Made by a program: the position numbers and the translations under genes. This document shows positions 25,274 to 33,669 of a stretch of DNA of 64,000 nucleotides, in pieces (position 1 is the stretch's first letter; each line of letters opens with the position of its first letter). The DNA comes from Bacteroidales bacterium (GTDB lineage: Bacteria > Bacteroidota > Bacteroidia > Bacteroidales > UBA932). The notes beneath the pieces are model-generated. The model saw nothing but the letters and a program-made list of their open reading frames with translations, made no database searches and was not told the DNA's origin. Location of the stretch: NCBI GenBank assembly GCA_017519185.1, contig JAFWSX010000007.1, positions 1 to 64,000 of the forward strand. Direction: 5' to 3'.

Positions 25274-26083
25274 ATGAATAGAAGTTTGCGCAGCATGGCC
25301 CGCGGTACTATTCTTTCCTTGTCTATAGTGACAGGAATTGTGGCATGTACTGTCAAGGAGGACAGGTCGGTATGCCCCTGTGTGCTGGAGGTGAATTTCC
25401 AGGATAAAGAACAGATAAAAGGTCCGGTCTTGCTTGTGGGGTGGATACAGGAAAGGGTGTTCGAAGATTTGATTGACGTGGCCCGATGCCAAGGTTTCTA
25501 TACCAGGAAAGTGCCAAAGTCTACGATTTCATTCGGCGCCGTCGAAGGAGTGTCGGCGTGTGTGTGCAGCGGCCATTCTGTCATTATTCCACAAGGTAAG
25601 GAATGTGACTCCCTTTATGCGTATGTCGACACGATAGATTGCACTGGAGAAACGGCAATGACCACAGTGACGCTCCACAAGCAGTTTGCGACGGTCAACA
25701 TACGCTTTACGGATGCAACTGTGACTGCGCAAGATTATTCCTTCGTTGCAGAGAGCAACAGCGGGGGCATGGATATGTTGACTTGCAGACCGGTAGAAGG
25801 TGCTTTCAGGTTTGAGCCAGCAATAAATGATGAAGGCGCGTTACGATTCCGACTTCCCCGCCAGATTGATGAAGCCTTGTCTCTGACAGTGCGGCACATC
25901 CCGTCAGGTGCCAGCACCAGATTCGATCTGGGCAATTATATCCGCTCCATCGGATATGACTGGGAAGCAGCCGATCTGCAGGACATATACATCGTCCTTG
26001 ACCTTGCCCGCGGAAAAGTGAACGTAGGAGTGGCAGACTGGGAAGAAATGGAAGATTACGAATTGACAACCGTTGAATTATAA
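25274..26083 (+). CDS. Mfa2/FimB-like fimbrial anchor and length-control lipoprotein
   Basis: 269 aa from the ATG at 25274; a longer in-frame start at 25220 would place extra residues before the signal peptide and overlap the previous gene. The lipobox ends Ile-Val-Ala-Cys near residue 26, followed by the family's Glu-Asp-Arg-x-x-Cys-x-Cys and a beta-strand (VLEVNF). Mfa2 and FimB stay in the outer membrane through the lipid, cap the base of the fimbria and limit its length. Its position after the fimbrillins and before the tip-type proteins is the usual one. The C-terminus ends in NVGVADWEEMEDYEL. Confidence 0.78.
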   Translation: MNRSLRSMARGTILSLSIVTGIVACTVKEDRSVCPCVLEVNFQDKEQIKGPVLLVGWIQERVFEDLIDVARCQGFYTRKVPKSTISFGAVEGVSACVCSGHSVIIPQGKECDSLYAYVDTIDCTGETAMTTVTLHKQFATVNIRFTDATVTAQDYSFVAESNSGGMDMLTCRPVEGAFRFEPAINDEGALRFRLPRQIDEALSLTVRHIPSGASTRFDLGNYIRSIGYDWEAADLQDIYIVLDLARGKVNVGVADWEEMEDYELTTVEL

Positions 26084-26093
26084 GAATTGCAAA

Positions 26094-29000
26094 ATGAAAA
26101 GGATATTGTTATACATCACTTTTTTGCTGGCTTTAGTATCCTGTACAAAAGGCGGATACTATGTGCAAGGCTCATCAGTAGAAGCAGCAGAAACCTCAGT
26201 GGTTTTCAGTTGCTTTGTGGAGCCTTTGGATTCCGGAATGTCGAAGAGTGCATATATCGCTTCTTCATTTGATGACGAAAAGATTACCGGCATTACACTG
26301 GCAGTTTATGACAATTCGACGGGAACTCTTCATTATCGGAAACATTTCACTTCGGGTTTTGACCAGATGGAGATGAAGTTGCGCGAAGGAGTTGCATATG
26401 ACTTGTATGCACTTGCCAATATGGGAGACAGGACGATAGATCTGCCATTGGACAGGAACCGGCTCTTGACGGAATACTATTATTCCGTGCCGTCATATTC
26501 TGATGTCAATGACAAAGGCCTCCCGATGACTGGGCGGCTGGAACATTTTGTTGCCGGAAGCGGATCAGATGCCACAATCAGTCTGAGGAGGCTTTTTGCC
26601 AAAGTTACCCTTAATGTGACAACCGGTTTTGATGGTGGTGCCGACGGTGGAATAAAAGTTACAAGTCTGAAAGTGGGCAACGGCAACGGGGTGCTTTCTG
26701 CTTTCGGAAGCAGCAGCCTCAAGACAGTTTCGGACCGTATCGACATAGATGATTATGCCGCCAACAATGAGGTCAACGCTTCTTCCATAGTGTTTTACGT
26801 GCCTGAAAACCGTCAGGGGACAGTGGGTTCTGCAACTTCTTCGCGTGAGAAGAATCCTGATGCGGACAGTGAGATAGCAGCCAGAAAGGATCTTCTGACG
26901 TATGTGGAAGTTACGGTTTCTGCGGACTCCCCCTACTATATGGGTACTGTGCATTACAGGAGTTTCATCGGAGAAGATGCAATACGGAATTTTGACGTGA
27001 CTGGCAATTGCAGATATGTCTGGAACATTACTATTACAGAGGACGGCCTGATATACGACGATTGGAAGATAGACAGGGACATAACCGACGGCCGTTATCT
27101 GCGGTTTCTCAAGGACAGATATTATGTCAAAAGAGGAGCTAGAGTGATGTGGGAGGATGTTCTGGAGACCAATATGAAGTGGGAAGACCTTGAAAAAACA
27201 TACGGCAATCCACACATCTATGCATCGCTTCCGACTGCCACAGGATTCACGGTCAGCAGCAGCACAGCCTTCGCATCGGCTATGACTGTTACCCTTAAGC
27301 CGTTGCATAACCCTTTAGCAGAACTTCAGACGTCAGCATCCTTTGTCGTAATCAATCCGGTTACTGGCATAAGGCTGGTTCCATTGAGTCTTACTGTTGC
27401 TGTCGGAGAGTCGGCAGACGTCATGGCCATCACATCACCCACAGCAGCTACAATACGGGATGTGCAGTGGGTTAACGTGAGTGGAAATGAGAAAATATCG
27501 CTGGAAGACAGGGGGCTGGATGCGAGTATGCGCGCCGTGGTGACGGTGCGGGGGCTGTCAGTAGGGACTGCCACACTAAGAGCTGAAGCGACGGACGGCA
27601 GCGGCATAGTGTCGGAACCATGCACAATCACAGTCACCAATCCAGTTGTCGGGCTCACGCTTAGTCCTTCCCAGTCGACAATTTATATGGGAACCTCTCA
27701 GGCATATACGGTTGTTGCGACTATGGCCGATGGATCTCAATCGGATGTCACGCCATACTGCACATGGAGTACAAGCAACTGGCGGATAGCAAAGGTAAAC
27801 GAGAATGGTGTCGCGACCGGCGGAACGGAAGCTGGCACATGCACAATTACGGCTTCATACAGTCCTTCAGGGCAGTACTGGATGGATGCAATAGAAGGGA
27901 CTGCAACACTGACTGTGGAAGAAAGGCCGACAGCAGTTTCAATAGATTATCTTGGCGGTCCCCAGTATTTGTTCTATAACAGCAATGACACAGAGGGCAA
28001 CAGATATGATCTGGGCTCTCTGCCAATAAGGATTAACTACGCAGACGGAAGCAGCAGTGAAGGAACCATTTCATCGTTCGGGGCATCGGTTTCTATTGAA
28101 AATACAGATATAATACGTTTACAATCCATTCCGACAGTTGCAAGAATTGAAACTTTCTCGAAAGGCCAAACGATAATGACGGTTAATTGTGACGGGCAGT
28201 CGACAAGCATCGCTCTAAATGTCAGCCAAGTCCGTATAACGCCATCATCTCAGATTTATTTGAGCGTCAACCACTCCCAGACCCTTTCTTTCTATCTGAC
28301 TCCTTTCGACCGTGAAGAAGAGACGGAGTGTGAGGTTTCCTGGAGTTCAGACAGCCAGAGAATAGTCAGAGTTTCACCAAATTTCGGAAGCAGCACCCTT
28401 GCGATGGGTCTTTCTGCGGGCACAACAGATATCAATGCTTCTTACAATGGAGAATACGGAACTATAACATATAAGATTCACATATATGTCCAAGGCGGAA
28501 GCACTACAAGTCATTATCTGGAAATAACACCAGAAAGGGTAACATTGAACATAGGCCAGACTGTCCGTCTGACAGCCAGATACCATACCGTCACTGAAGG
28601 TGTTGATGACGGAGGTGTGCCTGTGGCGGCAAACTGGACTGTGTCCTCGGGAGAAAGATATGTCAGCATTGATGCCAGCGGACTTGTGACGGCACTTGCA
28701 GAAGGGACAGCCAGAATTCGAGGAGGATACAACGGCAGCAGTGAGTACTCAACGATTACTGTCGCTGAAATCCCGGATGTGGTGACACATTATCTGGAGG
28801 TGGTGCCGCAATCTATGGCTATGTCAGTAGGGGAGACTCGGCAATTGACAGCCTTATATCATACTGTAAGGAACGGAATTGACGATGGAGGTCGCGCTGT
28901 TGACCTGTTGTGGGAATCGTCCGACATTACAGTGGCTAATGTGAACGGTGCAGGACTGGTGACTGCAACAGGAAGGGGTACCGCCGCTATCACAGGACGA

Positions 29001-29420
29001 TTCACGGCCGAAGGAGAGACGTACTCGGTGACAGCATCCGTGACCGTAGCGCAGCAGATAGTTGAGAAACATCGTCTTGCGCTGACACCTGCCGAAACTA
29101 CGATTGCAGAGGGATCGAGCCTGACATATGGCGTCCGCAGATATACCGACATATATACTGACGGAATCCTCTCCTATGTGGATCAGACAGGAATGGTCAT
29201 TCCTAATTCAGATGTAGACTGGTGTGTGGCGGAAGGAGCTGCCTGCGCAGAAGTCAATGCGTCAGGTGTAGTTCTCGGATTTGCTCTCGGTGATGCTGTC
29301 ATTAAAGCTTCATATAAGAATGACACTTCAGTTACGGCAACAGCATTGCTGCATATAGATGTTGTCTACAATGTGGAACCTGGCAACGGAGATACGGGTT
29401 CCGGCAGCGGGAATTACTAA
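26094..29420 (+). CDS. DUF4906-like fimbrial tip/adhesin lipoprotein with a string of Ig-like (BIG2) repeats
   Basis: 1108 aa from the ATG at 26094, which gives a clean signal peptide with lipobox Ala-Leu-Val-Ser-Cys. An in-frame ATG at 26073 overlaps the previous gene and is less likely. Residues about 20-345 resemble DUF4906 tip proteins (ITLAVYDNSTGTLHYR, YALANMGD, a SLRRLFAKVTLNV strand). From about residue 415 to the C-terminus come roughly seven BIG2-type domains, each starting with a x-L-x-P-x-x-x-x-x-x-x-G strand and containing W-x-S and G-x-A-x-I-x-A/G elements. Two units near 800-980 are clear sister copies (HYLEITPERVTLNIGQ and HYLEVVPQSMAMSVGE). Surface adhesion is the likely role. 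The open frame ends GSGSGNY. Confidence 0.78.
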   Translation: MKRILLYITFLLALVSCTKGGYYVQGSSVEAAETSVVFSCFVEPLDSGMSKSAYIASSFDDEKITGITLAVYDNSTGTLHYRKHFTSGFDQMEMKLREGVAYDLYALANMGDRTIDLPLDRNRLLTEYYYSVPSYSDVNDKGLPMTGRLEHFVAGSGSDATISLRRLFAKVTLNVTTGFDGGADGGIKVTSLKVGNGNGVLSAFGSSSLKTVSDRIDIDDYAANNEVNASSIVFYVPENRQGTVGSATSSREKNPDADSEIAARKDLLTYVEVTVSADSPYYMGTVHYRSFIGEDAIRNFDVTGNCRYVWNITITEDGLIYDDWKIDRDITDGRYLRFLKDRYYVKRGARVMWEDVLETNMKWEDLEKTYGNPHIYASLPTATGFTVSSSTAFASAMTVTLKPLHNPLAELQTSASFVVINPVTGIRLVPLSLTVAVGESADVMAITSPTAATIRDVQWVNVSGNEKISLEDRGLDASMRAVVTVRGLSVGTATLRAEATDGSGIVSEPCTITVTNPVVGLTLSPSQSTIYMGTSQAYTVVATMADGSQSDVTPYCTWSTSNWRIAKVNENGVATGGTEAGTCTITASYSPSGQYWMDAIEGTATLTVEERPTAVSIDYLGGPQYLFYNSNDTEGNRYDLGSLPIRINYADGSSSEGTISSFGASVSIENTDIIRLQSIPTVARIETFSKGQTIMTVNCDGQSTSIALNVSQVRITPSSQIYLSVNHSQTLSFYLTPFDREEETECEVSWSSDSQRIVRVSPNFGSSTLAMGLSAGTTDINASYNGEYGTITYKIHIYVQGGSTTSHYLEITPERVTLNIGQTVRLTARYHTVTEGVDDGGVPVAANWTVSSGERYVSIDASGLVTALAEGTARIRGGYNGSSEYSTITVAEIPDVVTHYLEVVPQSMAMSVGETRQLTALYHTVRNGIDDGGRAVDLLWESSDITVANVNGAGLVTATGRGTAAITGRFTAEGETYSVTASVTVAQQIVEKHRLALTPAETTIAEGSSLTYGVRRYTDIYTDGILSYVDQTGMVIPNSDVDWCVAEGAACAEVNASGVVLGFALGDAVIKASYKNDTSVTATALLHIDVVYNVEPGNGDTGSGSGNY

Positions 29421-29443
29421 CGAATTGCTAAAAAACAATTAAG

Positions 29444-31561
29444 ATGAAACATATAACAGCACTATTCTTATTATTTACGCTTATTATCCCAAGCAGTTGC
29501 GGTAAACAGCCTGTGATGCAGAGTTCAAACGAGCAGGGTGATCTTACATTCAGCGTTGAATCTGCCAGGGCGGAAGGGGATGAGACATACACCCGTTCTT
29601 CCTATACCCCAGACGGCAGGATATCAGACTTCACGATATTCGTGTTCGACAGATACGGCAATTCCGTCTCCTCAAATTATTATGAGGGGGATGCCAATAT
29701 GTCCGGACGGGTTTTGTTTGTGAATGAATCATTGCACACTACATTCGACGATCCGTTCAATGTTTATATTATCGCCAATCTTGGAGACTTGAGAAGCAGC
29801 AGTGAGTTGTGTTCAGATGGAGTACCTTCCGTGAACAAGATAAAGAACTACACCTACTCCTTCTCAAATGATTATCAGGAGTTTGATAGGAAGGGATTCC
29901 CTATGGCAGGATACTATGACGGCTACCGCCCCGGCTCGGATTCCAGGACTCTCTATGCCTACAAGCTTGTCACACAGTATAATATACGTTTCGTAAAATC
30001 ATCCGGTAATCCGAACACTTATACTATTACCGGTGGAAGACTGTGCAACGTGGCGTCAAAGTGTACTCCTTTCCAACATTTCAAGGCAGCCTCGGAGAGT
30101 GATGTTGCGGATAATGGCGATTCATTCTCTTCTTCGGACATTCTATGCTTGAATTCCGGGACCGGTGCTTCGCTTTTCGTGCTTGAGAATGAGCAGGGGC
30201 AGGTTTTCCCGACGAGCGTAAATACAGAGAAGGCTCGAAGGATGGAGAGTTTCCCGTCGGGCAGCATTTACAGGAAAGTCTGTACCTATGCGGAATTTTA
30301 TGTCACGGTCAAGACTCCTACGGCCAACTATGACAATGTAACTTACAGATACTTTTTCGGAGATGGCGTCAGGGACTGTAATGTCCACCGCAATATGTAT
30401 TGCAACCTGACAATGAATTTCGACAATGTACTCGTTGAAGATGAAGGCTGGAGGATAGAACCGGCTGATCCTGTCATCGACGATGACGCTCTGGTACTGA
30501 GCCGTCGGCAGTTAAGCATTATCAAAGGAATGTCGAATACTCTCACAGTCTCTAGAAATGAGGGAGTAAGTTATGAGATGTCATATTCGCAGGCGGATGC
30601 AATGGCTTATGGGCTCACGATTACGAAGTCGACATCTGGCAACGAGGACACATACACGTTCAGTACAAGCTATACTCCGTCAGTTCCTGCGGGGACAACA
30701 ATACAGAAGGTGGACTATGCAGATATCCCGGTTACTTTTACTACCTCCGACGGTTTTGTGCGAAAAGAATTCACGGTCAGGATAAACAAGAATCCCCTTC
30801 TGATGGAATTTTCATTCCACGATGGTCTTGGATATGCGGACATAGCTGAAACTGTGGACTGGCCGTCAGGAACTACTTTTGAAACCAGCGTGACGGGAAT
30901 CCTGTACGGTGAGAACCAATATTGCAGCAACAGGCTGCTCGGGCATTATGACTGTGATATTTGGCAGTCCAACCTCGATGTATATGCTACCGCCAGTGAA
31001 CTCTCGGACGGTGATGCGGCTTCTACGGATTTTGTGTCGCTTGATCTACGTACTGAGGGCATACAGACCAAGTTGCACGACCTCAACAAGAGCCATCCGA
31101 CTGACCATCATTTTGCTGTCGGTTCGACGGAAATACACTATACGGCAGTAGGCCACGCATATATGAGACTATATTATGCAATAAAGATTGGCGGTAATGT
31201 CGCTTCAATTCCTATTACTATTATCAACAGGGGAGGATCCTCAGGTAATTCATACAGGATGGATCCTGACGGAAGTGCCACATATATGTCTGTCAGGGCT
31301 CAGTGGGTCCCGGCTTGGTATTATGAGCCGTCAGTTACGAACAACAATGCCGCAGACGGCTATGTCAGTGGCTATGAAAGTGCCGGAAATGAGTATCAGG
31401 TATCACTGAGAAACTATGTCTACATAGTGAACGGAGTGCCGGTGGATTATAATAGAGGTTACCTGCATTCATTGAACGTTGAAGGTGGCGCTAGAGAAAG
31501 TTACAGCCCTTTATTGGGGATGGACCTGGTCTATGGCTTGCCAGACTTCGTAAGCTACTGA
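29444..31561 (+). CDS. DUF4906-like fimbrial accessory/tip lipoprotein
   Basis: 705 aa. The lipobox is Pro-Ser-Ser-Cys near residue 20. The N-terminal part has fimbrial-tip features: FTIFVFDRYGNSVSSNYY near residue 62, YIIANLGDLR near residue 106, GFPMAGYYDGY near residue 153 and AYKLVTQYNIRFVKS near residue 171. A middle domain with VHRNMYCNLTMNFDNV near residue 320 matches the preceding protein's CRYVWNITITEDGLIYD, so both share the DUF4906 core. The C-terminal third is beta-rich and unlike the BIG2 repeats of its neighbour. It is the last gene of the fimbrial locus, ending in TGA at 31559-31561. Confidence 0.75.
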   Translation: MKHITALFLLFTLIIPSSCGKQPVMQSSNEQGDLTFSVESARAEGDETYTRSSYTPDGRISDFTIFVFDRYGNSVSSNYYEGDANMSGRVLFVNESLHTTFDDPFNVYIIANLGDLRSSSELCSDGVPSVNKIKNYTYSFSNDYQEFDRKGFPMAGYYDGYRPGSDSRTLYAYKLVTQYNIRFVKSSGNPNTYTITGGRLCNVASKCTPFQHFKAASESDVADNGDSFSSSDILCLNSGTGASLFVLENEQGQVFPTSVNTEKARRMESFPSGSIYRKVCTYAEFYVTVKTPTANYDNVTYRYFFGDGVRDCNVHRNMYCNLTMNFDNVLVEDEGWRIEPADPVIDDDALVLSRRQLSIIKGMSNTLTVSRNEGVSYEMSYSQADAMAYGLTITKSTSGNEDTYTFSTSYTPSVPAGTTIQKVDYADIPVTFTTSDGFVRKEFTVRINKNPLLMEFSFHDGLGYADIAETVDWPSGTTFETSVTGILYGENQYCSNRLLGHYDCDIWQSNLDVYATASELSDGDAASTDFVSLDLRTEGIQTKLHDLNKSHPTDHHFAVGSTEIHYTAVGHAYMRLYYAIKIGGNVASIPITIINRGGSSGNSYRMDPDGSATYMSVRAQWVPAWYYEPSVTNNNAADGYVSGYESAGNEYQVSLRNYVYIVNGVPVDYNRGYLHSLNVEGGARESYSPLLGMDLVYGLPDFVSY

Positions 31562-31594
31562 TGAATACCTACATCCGAAAAAAAACAATAGTTG

Positions 31595-31624
31595 CAAAAC
31601 AAAAGGAGCCGGCAAGCCGACCCC
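31595..31624 (-). terminator. Rho-independent terminator of the candidate small RNA
   Basis: Read on the minus strand, GGGGTCGG pairs with CCGGCTCC (two wobble pairs) around a CTTG tetraloop and is followed by TTTTGTTTTG. On the plus strand the stem is not followed by T, so it does not end the fimbrial transcript. Confidence 0.75.
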
Positions 31625-31761
31625 TATTGGGAAGGTACCCGAAACCTCCTTTTAATTATCACAATGATAAAAATCTTGTTTTTCAGGATTGTGATTATAA
31701 TTAGATTATAACTCAATTCTGGGGGCTGATGAAGTTGCAATAGTCGGCCCCGTTCGGGTGT
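31595..31761 (-). ncRNA. Candidate structured small RNA, about 165 nt, unknown family
   Basis: A consensus promoter (minus strand, 31767-31796) and a canonical terminator (31595-31624) bracket this gene-free stretch on the minus strand. Inside lies a long hairpin: TAATTA/TAATTA (31653-31658 with 31698-31703) continues into TCACAAT/ATTGTGA (31659-31665 with 31688-31694), with a 3-nt bulge and an inner A5/T5 pair. CAATAG-TCGGC (31738-31748) can pair with CTATTG (31624-31629) and GCCGA (31616-31620), closing the whole RNA; the second part competes with the terminator stem. A further small hairpin CCC-GAAC-GGG lies near the 5' end. No convincing ORF is present. Size and layout are compatible with a 6S-like RNA or an antisense regulator of the fimbrial operon, whose 3' end it faces; neither is shown. 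Confidence 0.5.
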
Positions 31762-31766
31762 TTCTG

Positions 31767-31796
31767 CAAATTTATTAAAACTCAACATATTTGCAA
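31767..31796 (-). promoter_or_regulatory. Bacteroidota promoter of the candidate small RNA
   Basis: On the minus strand TTG (plus 31794-31796), exactly 19 nt, then TAAATTTG (plus 31767-31774). This is a full match to the consensus, and transcription should begin near 31760. Confidence 0.7.
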
Positions 31797-31830
31797 AGGC
31801 TGGTGCCATTTTTGGCTCCGGCCTTTTAGT
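31795..31830 (+). terminator. Probable terminator of the fimbrial operon
   Basis: AAAGGCTGGTGCCA (31795-31808) pairs with TGGCTCCGGCCTTT (31813-31826), with one mismatch and one wobble, followed by TTAG. It lies about 230 nt after the last fimbrial stop codon. The T-run is short, so the call is tentative. Confidence 0.5.
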
Positions 31831-31840
31831 TGTTCGGGTC

Positions 31841-31854
31841 ACTGGTCGAAAATA
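31841..31854 (+). repeat. Direct repeat copy 1, upstream of the ribosomal operon promoter
   Basis: ACTGGTCGAAAATA, identical to 31920-31933, 79 nt apart (start to start). The rest of this part of the 504-nt gap is AT-rich and without ORFs. Confidence 0.6.
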
Positions 31855-31919
31855 TGATTTGGAAGAGATGTGTCCAAATCTGTAAATGATTGATTCCTCT
31901 CAAATTAGCCTGCAAAAAT

Positions 31920-31933
31920 ACTGGTCGAAAATA
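31920..31933 (+). repeat. Direct repeat copy 2, 23 nt before the -33 element of rplP
   Basis: Second identical copy of ACTGGTCGAAAATA. Its closeness to the promoter at 31957-31986 makes a protein-binding site possible. No known motif is recognised. Confidence 0.6.
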
Positions 31934-31956
31934 AGCGTAAAAAATTTGAAAAAAGT

Positions 31957-31986
31957 TTGGTAATTAGATTATTTGGATTACCTTTG
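31957..31986 (+). promoter_or_regulatory. Bacteroidota promoter of the rplP-rplQ ribosomal operon
   Basis: TTG at 31957-31959, 19 nt, TACCTTTG at 31979-31986: exact consensus. The AT-rich sequence before it could act as an UP element. The leader to the rplP ATG is about 73 nt. Confidence 0.9.
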
Positions 31987-31992
31987 CATCCC

Positions 31993-32022
31993 GCGTTTTA
32001 TGCCCCTAAACGCTTAAAACGC
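31993..32022 (+). promoter_or_regulatory. Leader hairpin with two alternative pairings before rplP
   Basis: GCGTTTT (31993-31999) can pair with AAAACGC (32016-32022), or its first six bases with AAACGC (32008-32013). The two stems exclude each other, as in leaders that switch, but no ribosomal-protein binding motif is recognised. Confidence 0.4.
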
Positions 32023-32065
32023 TGATAATTAAGTGTTTATAATATTTTAACAATAGTATAAAACC

Positions 32066-32491
32066 ATGTTACAACCTAAGAAAACCAAATTTAGAAGGCA
32101 GCAGAAAGGACGTATGAAGGGTAATGCCCACAGAGGCACTCAACTCGCCTTTGGCTCATTTGGTATTAAAACCATGGAGAGCTGCTGGCTCACAGGTCAG
32201 CAGATTGAGGCTGCCCGTCAAGCAGTGGTCCGCCACATGAAACGTGAAGGTCAGATCTGGATCAGGATATTCCCTGACAAGCCTTACACAAAGAAACCGG
32301 CTGAGGTTCGTATGGGTAAAGGTAAAGGTAATCCCGAGGGATTCGTTGCGCCTGTAACTCCCGGCCGTATCCTCATCGAAGCTGAGGGTGTTCCTATGCA
32401 GATCGCTAAGGAAGCTCTCCGTCTCGGAGCCCAGAAACTCCCTGTCGCTTGCCAGTTTGTGGTAAGAAGAGATTATGTTGAAACAGTCTAA
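32066..32491 (+). CDS. rplP: 50S ribosomal protein L16
   Basis: 141 aa, full length. Starts [16 protein letters not shown] and carries the L16 [12 protein letters not shown] motif near residue 75. L16 sits near the A-site tRNA elbow and the peptidyl-transferase centre. Normally rplP follows rpsC inside the S10 operon; here it is the first gene, with its own promoter and leader, and the fimbrial locus lies upstream. Confidence 0.98.
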   Translation: MLQPKKTKFRRQQKGRMKGNAHRGTQLAFGSFGIKTMESCWLTGQQIEAARQAVVRHMKREGQIWIRIFPDKPYTKKPAEVRMGKGKGNPEGFVAPVTPGRILIEAEGVPMQIAKEALRLGAQKLPVACQFVVRRDYVETV

Positions 32492-32508
32492 CCAAGGAGA
32501 GAATTGAA

Positions 32509-32703
32509 ATGAAAGCACACGAAGTACGCGAAATGGCCATCAAAGATCTGCGCGAGCGCATCGAGGTCGAAAAACAGAATCTCAACAGCATGAGAATGAA
32601 CCACGTGATCTCTCCCCTGGAAGATACGTCCAAGATTAAAAAAGCCAAGACTGACATCGCACGTATGATGACTATCCTGGCAGAAAGAGAAAAACAGAAT
32701 TAA
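32509..32703 (+). CDS. rpmC: 50S ribosomal protein L29
   Basis: 64 aa, two-helix protein near the exit tunnel. The helix-turn-helix pattern MKAHEVREMAIKDLRERI and the later ILAEREKQN end are typical. It follows rplP by 17 nt in the conserved order L16-L29-S17. Confidence 0.96.
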   Translation: MKAHEVREMAIKDLRERIEVEKQNLNSMRMNHVISPLEDTSKIKKAKTDIARMMTILAEREKQN

Positions 32704-32715
32704 TGATTCTAAATT

Positions 32716-32970
32716 ATGGAAAGAAATCTTCGTAAAGAAAGAATCGGGGTTGTGGTAAGCAACAAAATGGACAAGTCTATCGTAGTTGCCGTAAAGACCA
32801 AAGAGAAACACCCTATTTACGGCAAGTTCGTAAATAAAACCACAAAGTTTGTCGCTCAGGACGATAAAAACGAATGCAGCGAAGGTGATACCGTACGCAT
32901 CATGGAAACCCGTCCGCTCAGCAAGACAAAACGTTGGAGATTAGTAGAAATCGTAGAAAAAGTTAAATAA
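32716..32970 (+). CDS. rpsQ: 30S ribosomal protein S17
   Basis: 84 aa OB-fold protein that binds helix 11 of 16S rRNA early in 30S assembly. The motifs [16 protein letters not shown] and [19 protein letters not shown] are diagnostic. One nucleotide separates its stop codon from rplN. Confidence 0.97.
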   Translation: MERNLRKERIGVVVSNKMDKSIVVAVKTKEKHPIYGKFVNKTTKFVAQDDKNECSEGDTVRIMETRPLSKTKRWRLVEIVEKVK

Positions 32971-32971
32971 T

Positions 32972-33337
32972 ATGATACAGCAAGAATCACGTTTGTTGGT
33001 GGCAGATAACAGCGGTGCCAAAGAAGTTCTTTGCATCCGTGTACTCGGCGGTACCCGCCGTCGTTATGCCAGTGTAGGCGACAAGATCGTTGTCGCTGTA
33101 AAGAGTGCGATTCCCGGTGGCAATATAAAGAAAGGTACGGTTTCCAATGCGGTAGTTGTCCGCACAAAGAAGGAAATCCGCCGCGCCGACGGTTCTTACA
33201 TCCGTTTCGATGACAATGCATGCGTATTGCTCAGCAAGCAGGATGAAGTTGTCGGTACCCGTATTTTCGGTCCGGTTGCCAGAGAGTTGCGCGAGAATTT
33301 CATGAAAATAGTTTCACTTGCCCCCGAGGTAATATAA
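32972..33337 (+). CDS. rplN: 50S ribosomal protein L14
   Basis: 121 aa, normal length. [18 protein letters not shown] at the start and the C-terminal [19 protein letters not shown] are hallmark sequences. L14 forms an intersubunit bridge and is the docking site of the silencing factor RsfS. Confidence 0.98.
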   Translation: MIQQESRLLVADNSGAKEVLCIRVLGGTRRRYASVGDKIVVAVKSAIPGGNIKKGTVSNAVVVRTKKEIRRADGSYIRFDDNACVLLSKQDEVVGTRIFGPVARELRENFMKIVSLAPEVI

Positions 33338-33348
33338 TACACTAGACA

Positions 33349-33669
33349 ATGAAAAAGTTGCATATCAAGAAAGGCGATACCGTATATGTAAACGCAGGGA
33401 ACGACAAGGGCAAGACCGGTAAAGTTCTCGAGATCATTACGAAGAAAGACCGCGCCATCGTTGAGGGAGTCAACATGGTGAAGAAACATACTAAACCCAA
33501 TGCACAGCACCCTCAGGGTGGTATCATCGAACAAGAAGCTGGCATCCACATTTCCAACCTTCAGGTTGTGGACCCCGTCAAGGGTGGCCCTACCCGCATA
33601 GGTCGTCGCCTCAATGCTGAGGGCAAGAATGTACGCTACGCTAAAAAATCAGGGGAGGAAATCAAATAA
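33349..33669 (+). CDS. rplX: 50S ribosomal protein L24
   Basis: 106 aa with a KOW motif ([20 protein letters not shown]) near residues 8-27. L24 starts 50S assembly by binding the 5' domain of 23S rRNA. Its stop overlaps the rplE start by 1 nt (TAATG). Confidence 0.97.
   Translation: MKKLHIKKGDTVYVNAGNDKGKTGKVLEIITKKDRAIVEGVNMVKKHTKPNAQHPQGGIIEQEAGIHISNLQVVDPVKGGPTRIGRRLNAEGKNVRYAKKSGEEIK

Noticed and set aside
31601..31653. AAAAGGAG/CTCCTTTT as a plus-strand terminator of the fimbrial operon
   Set aside because: The enclosed sequence is better explained by a minus-strand terminator, and no T-run follows on the plus strand.
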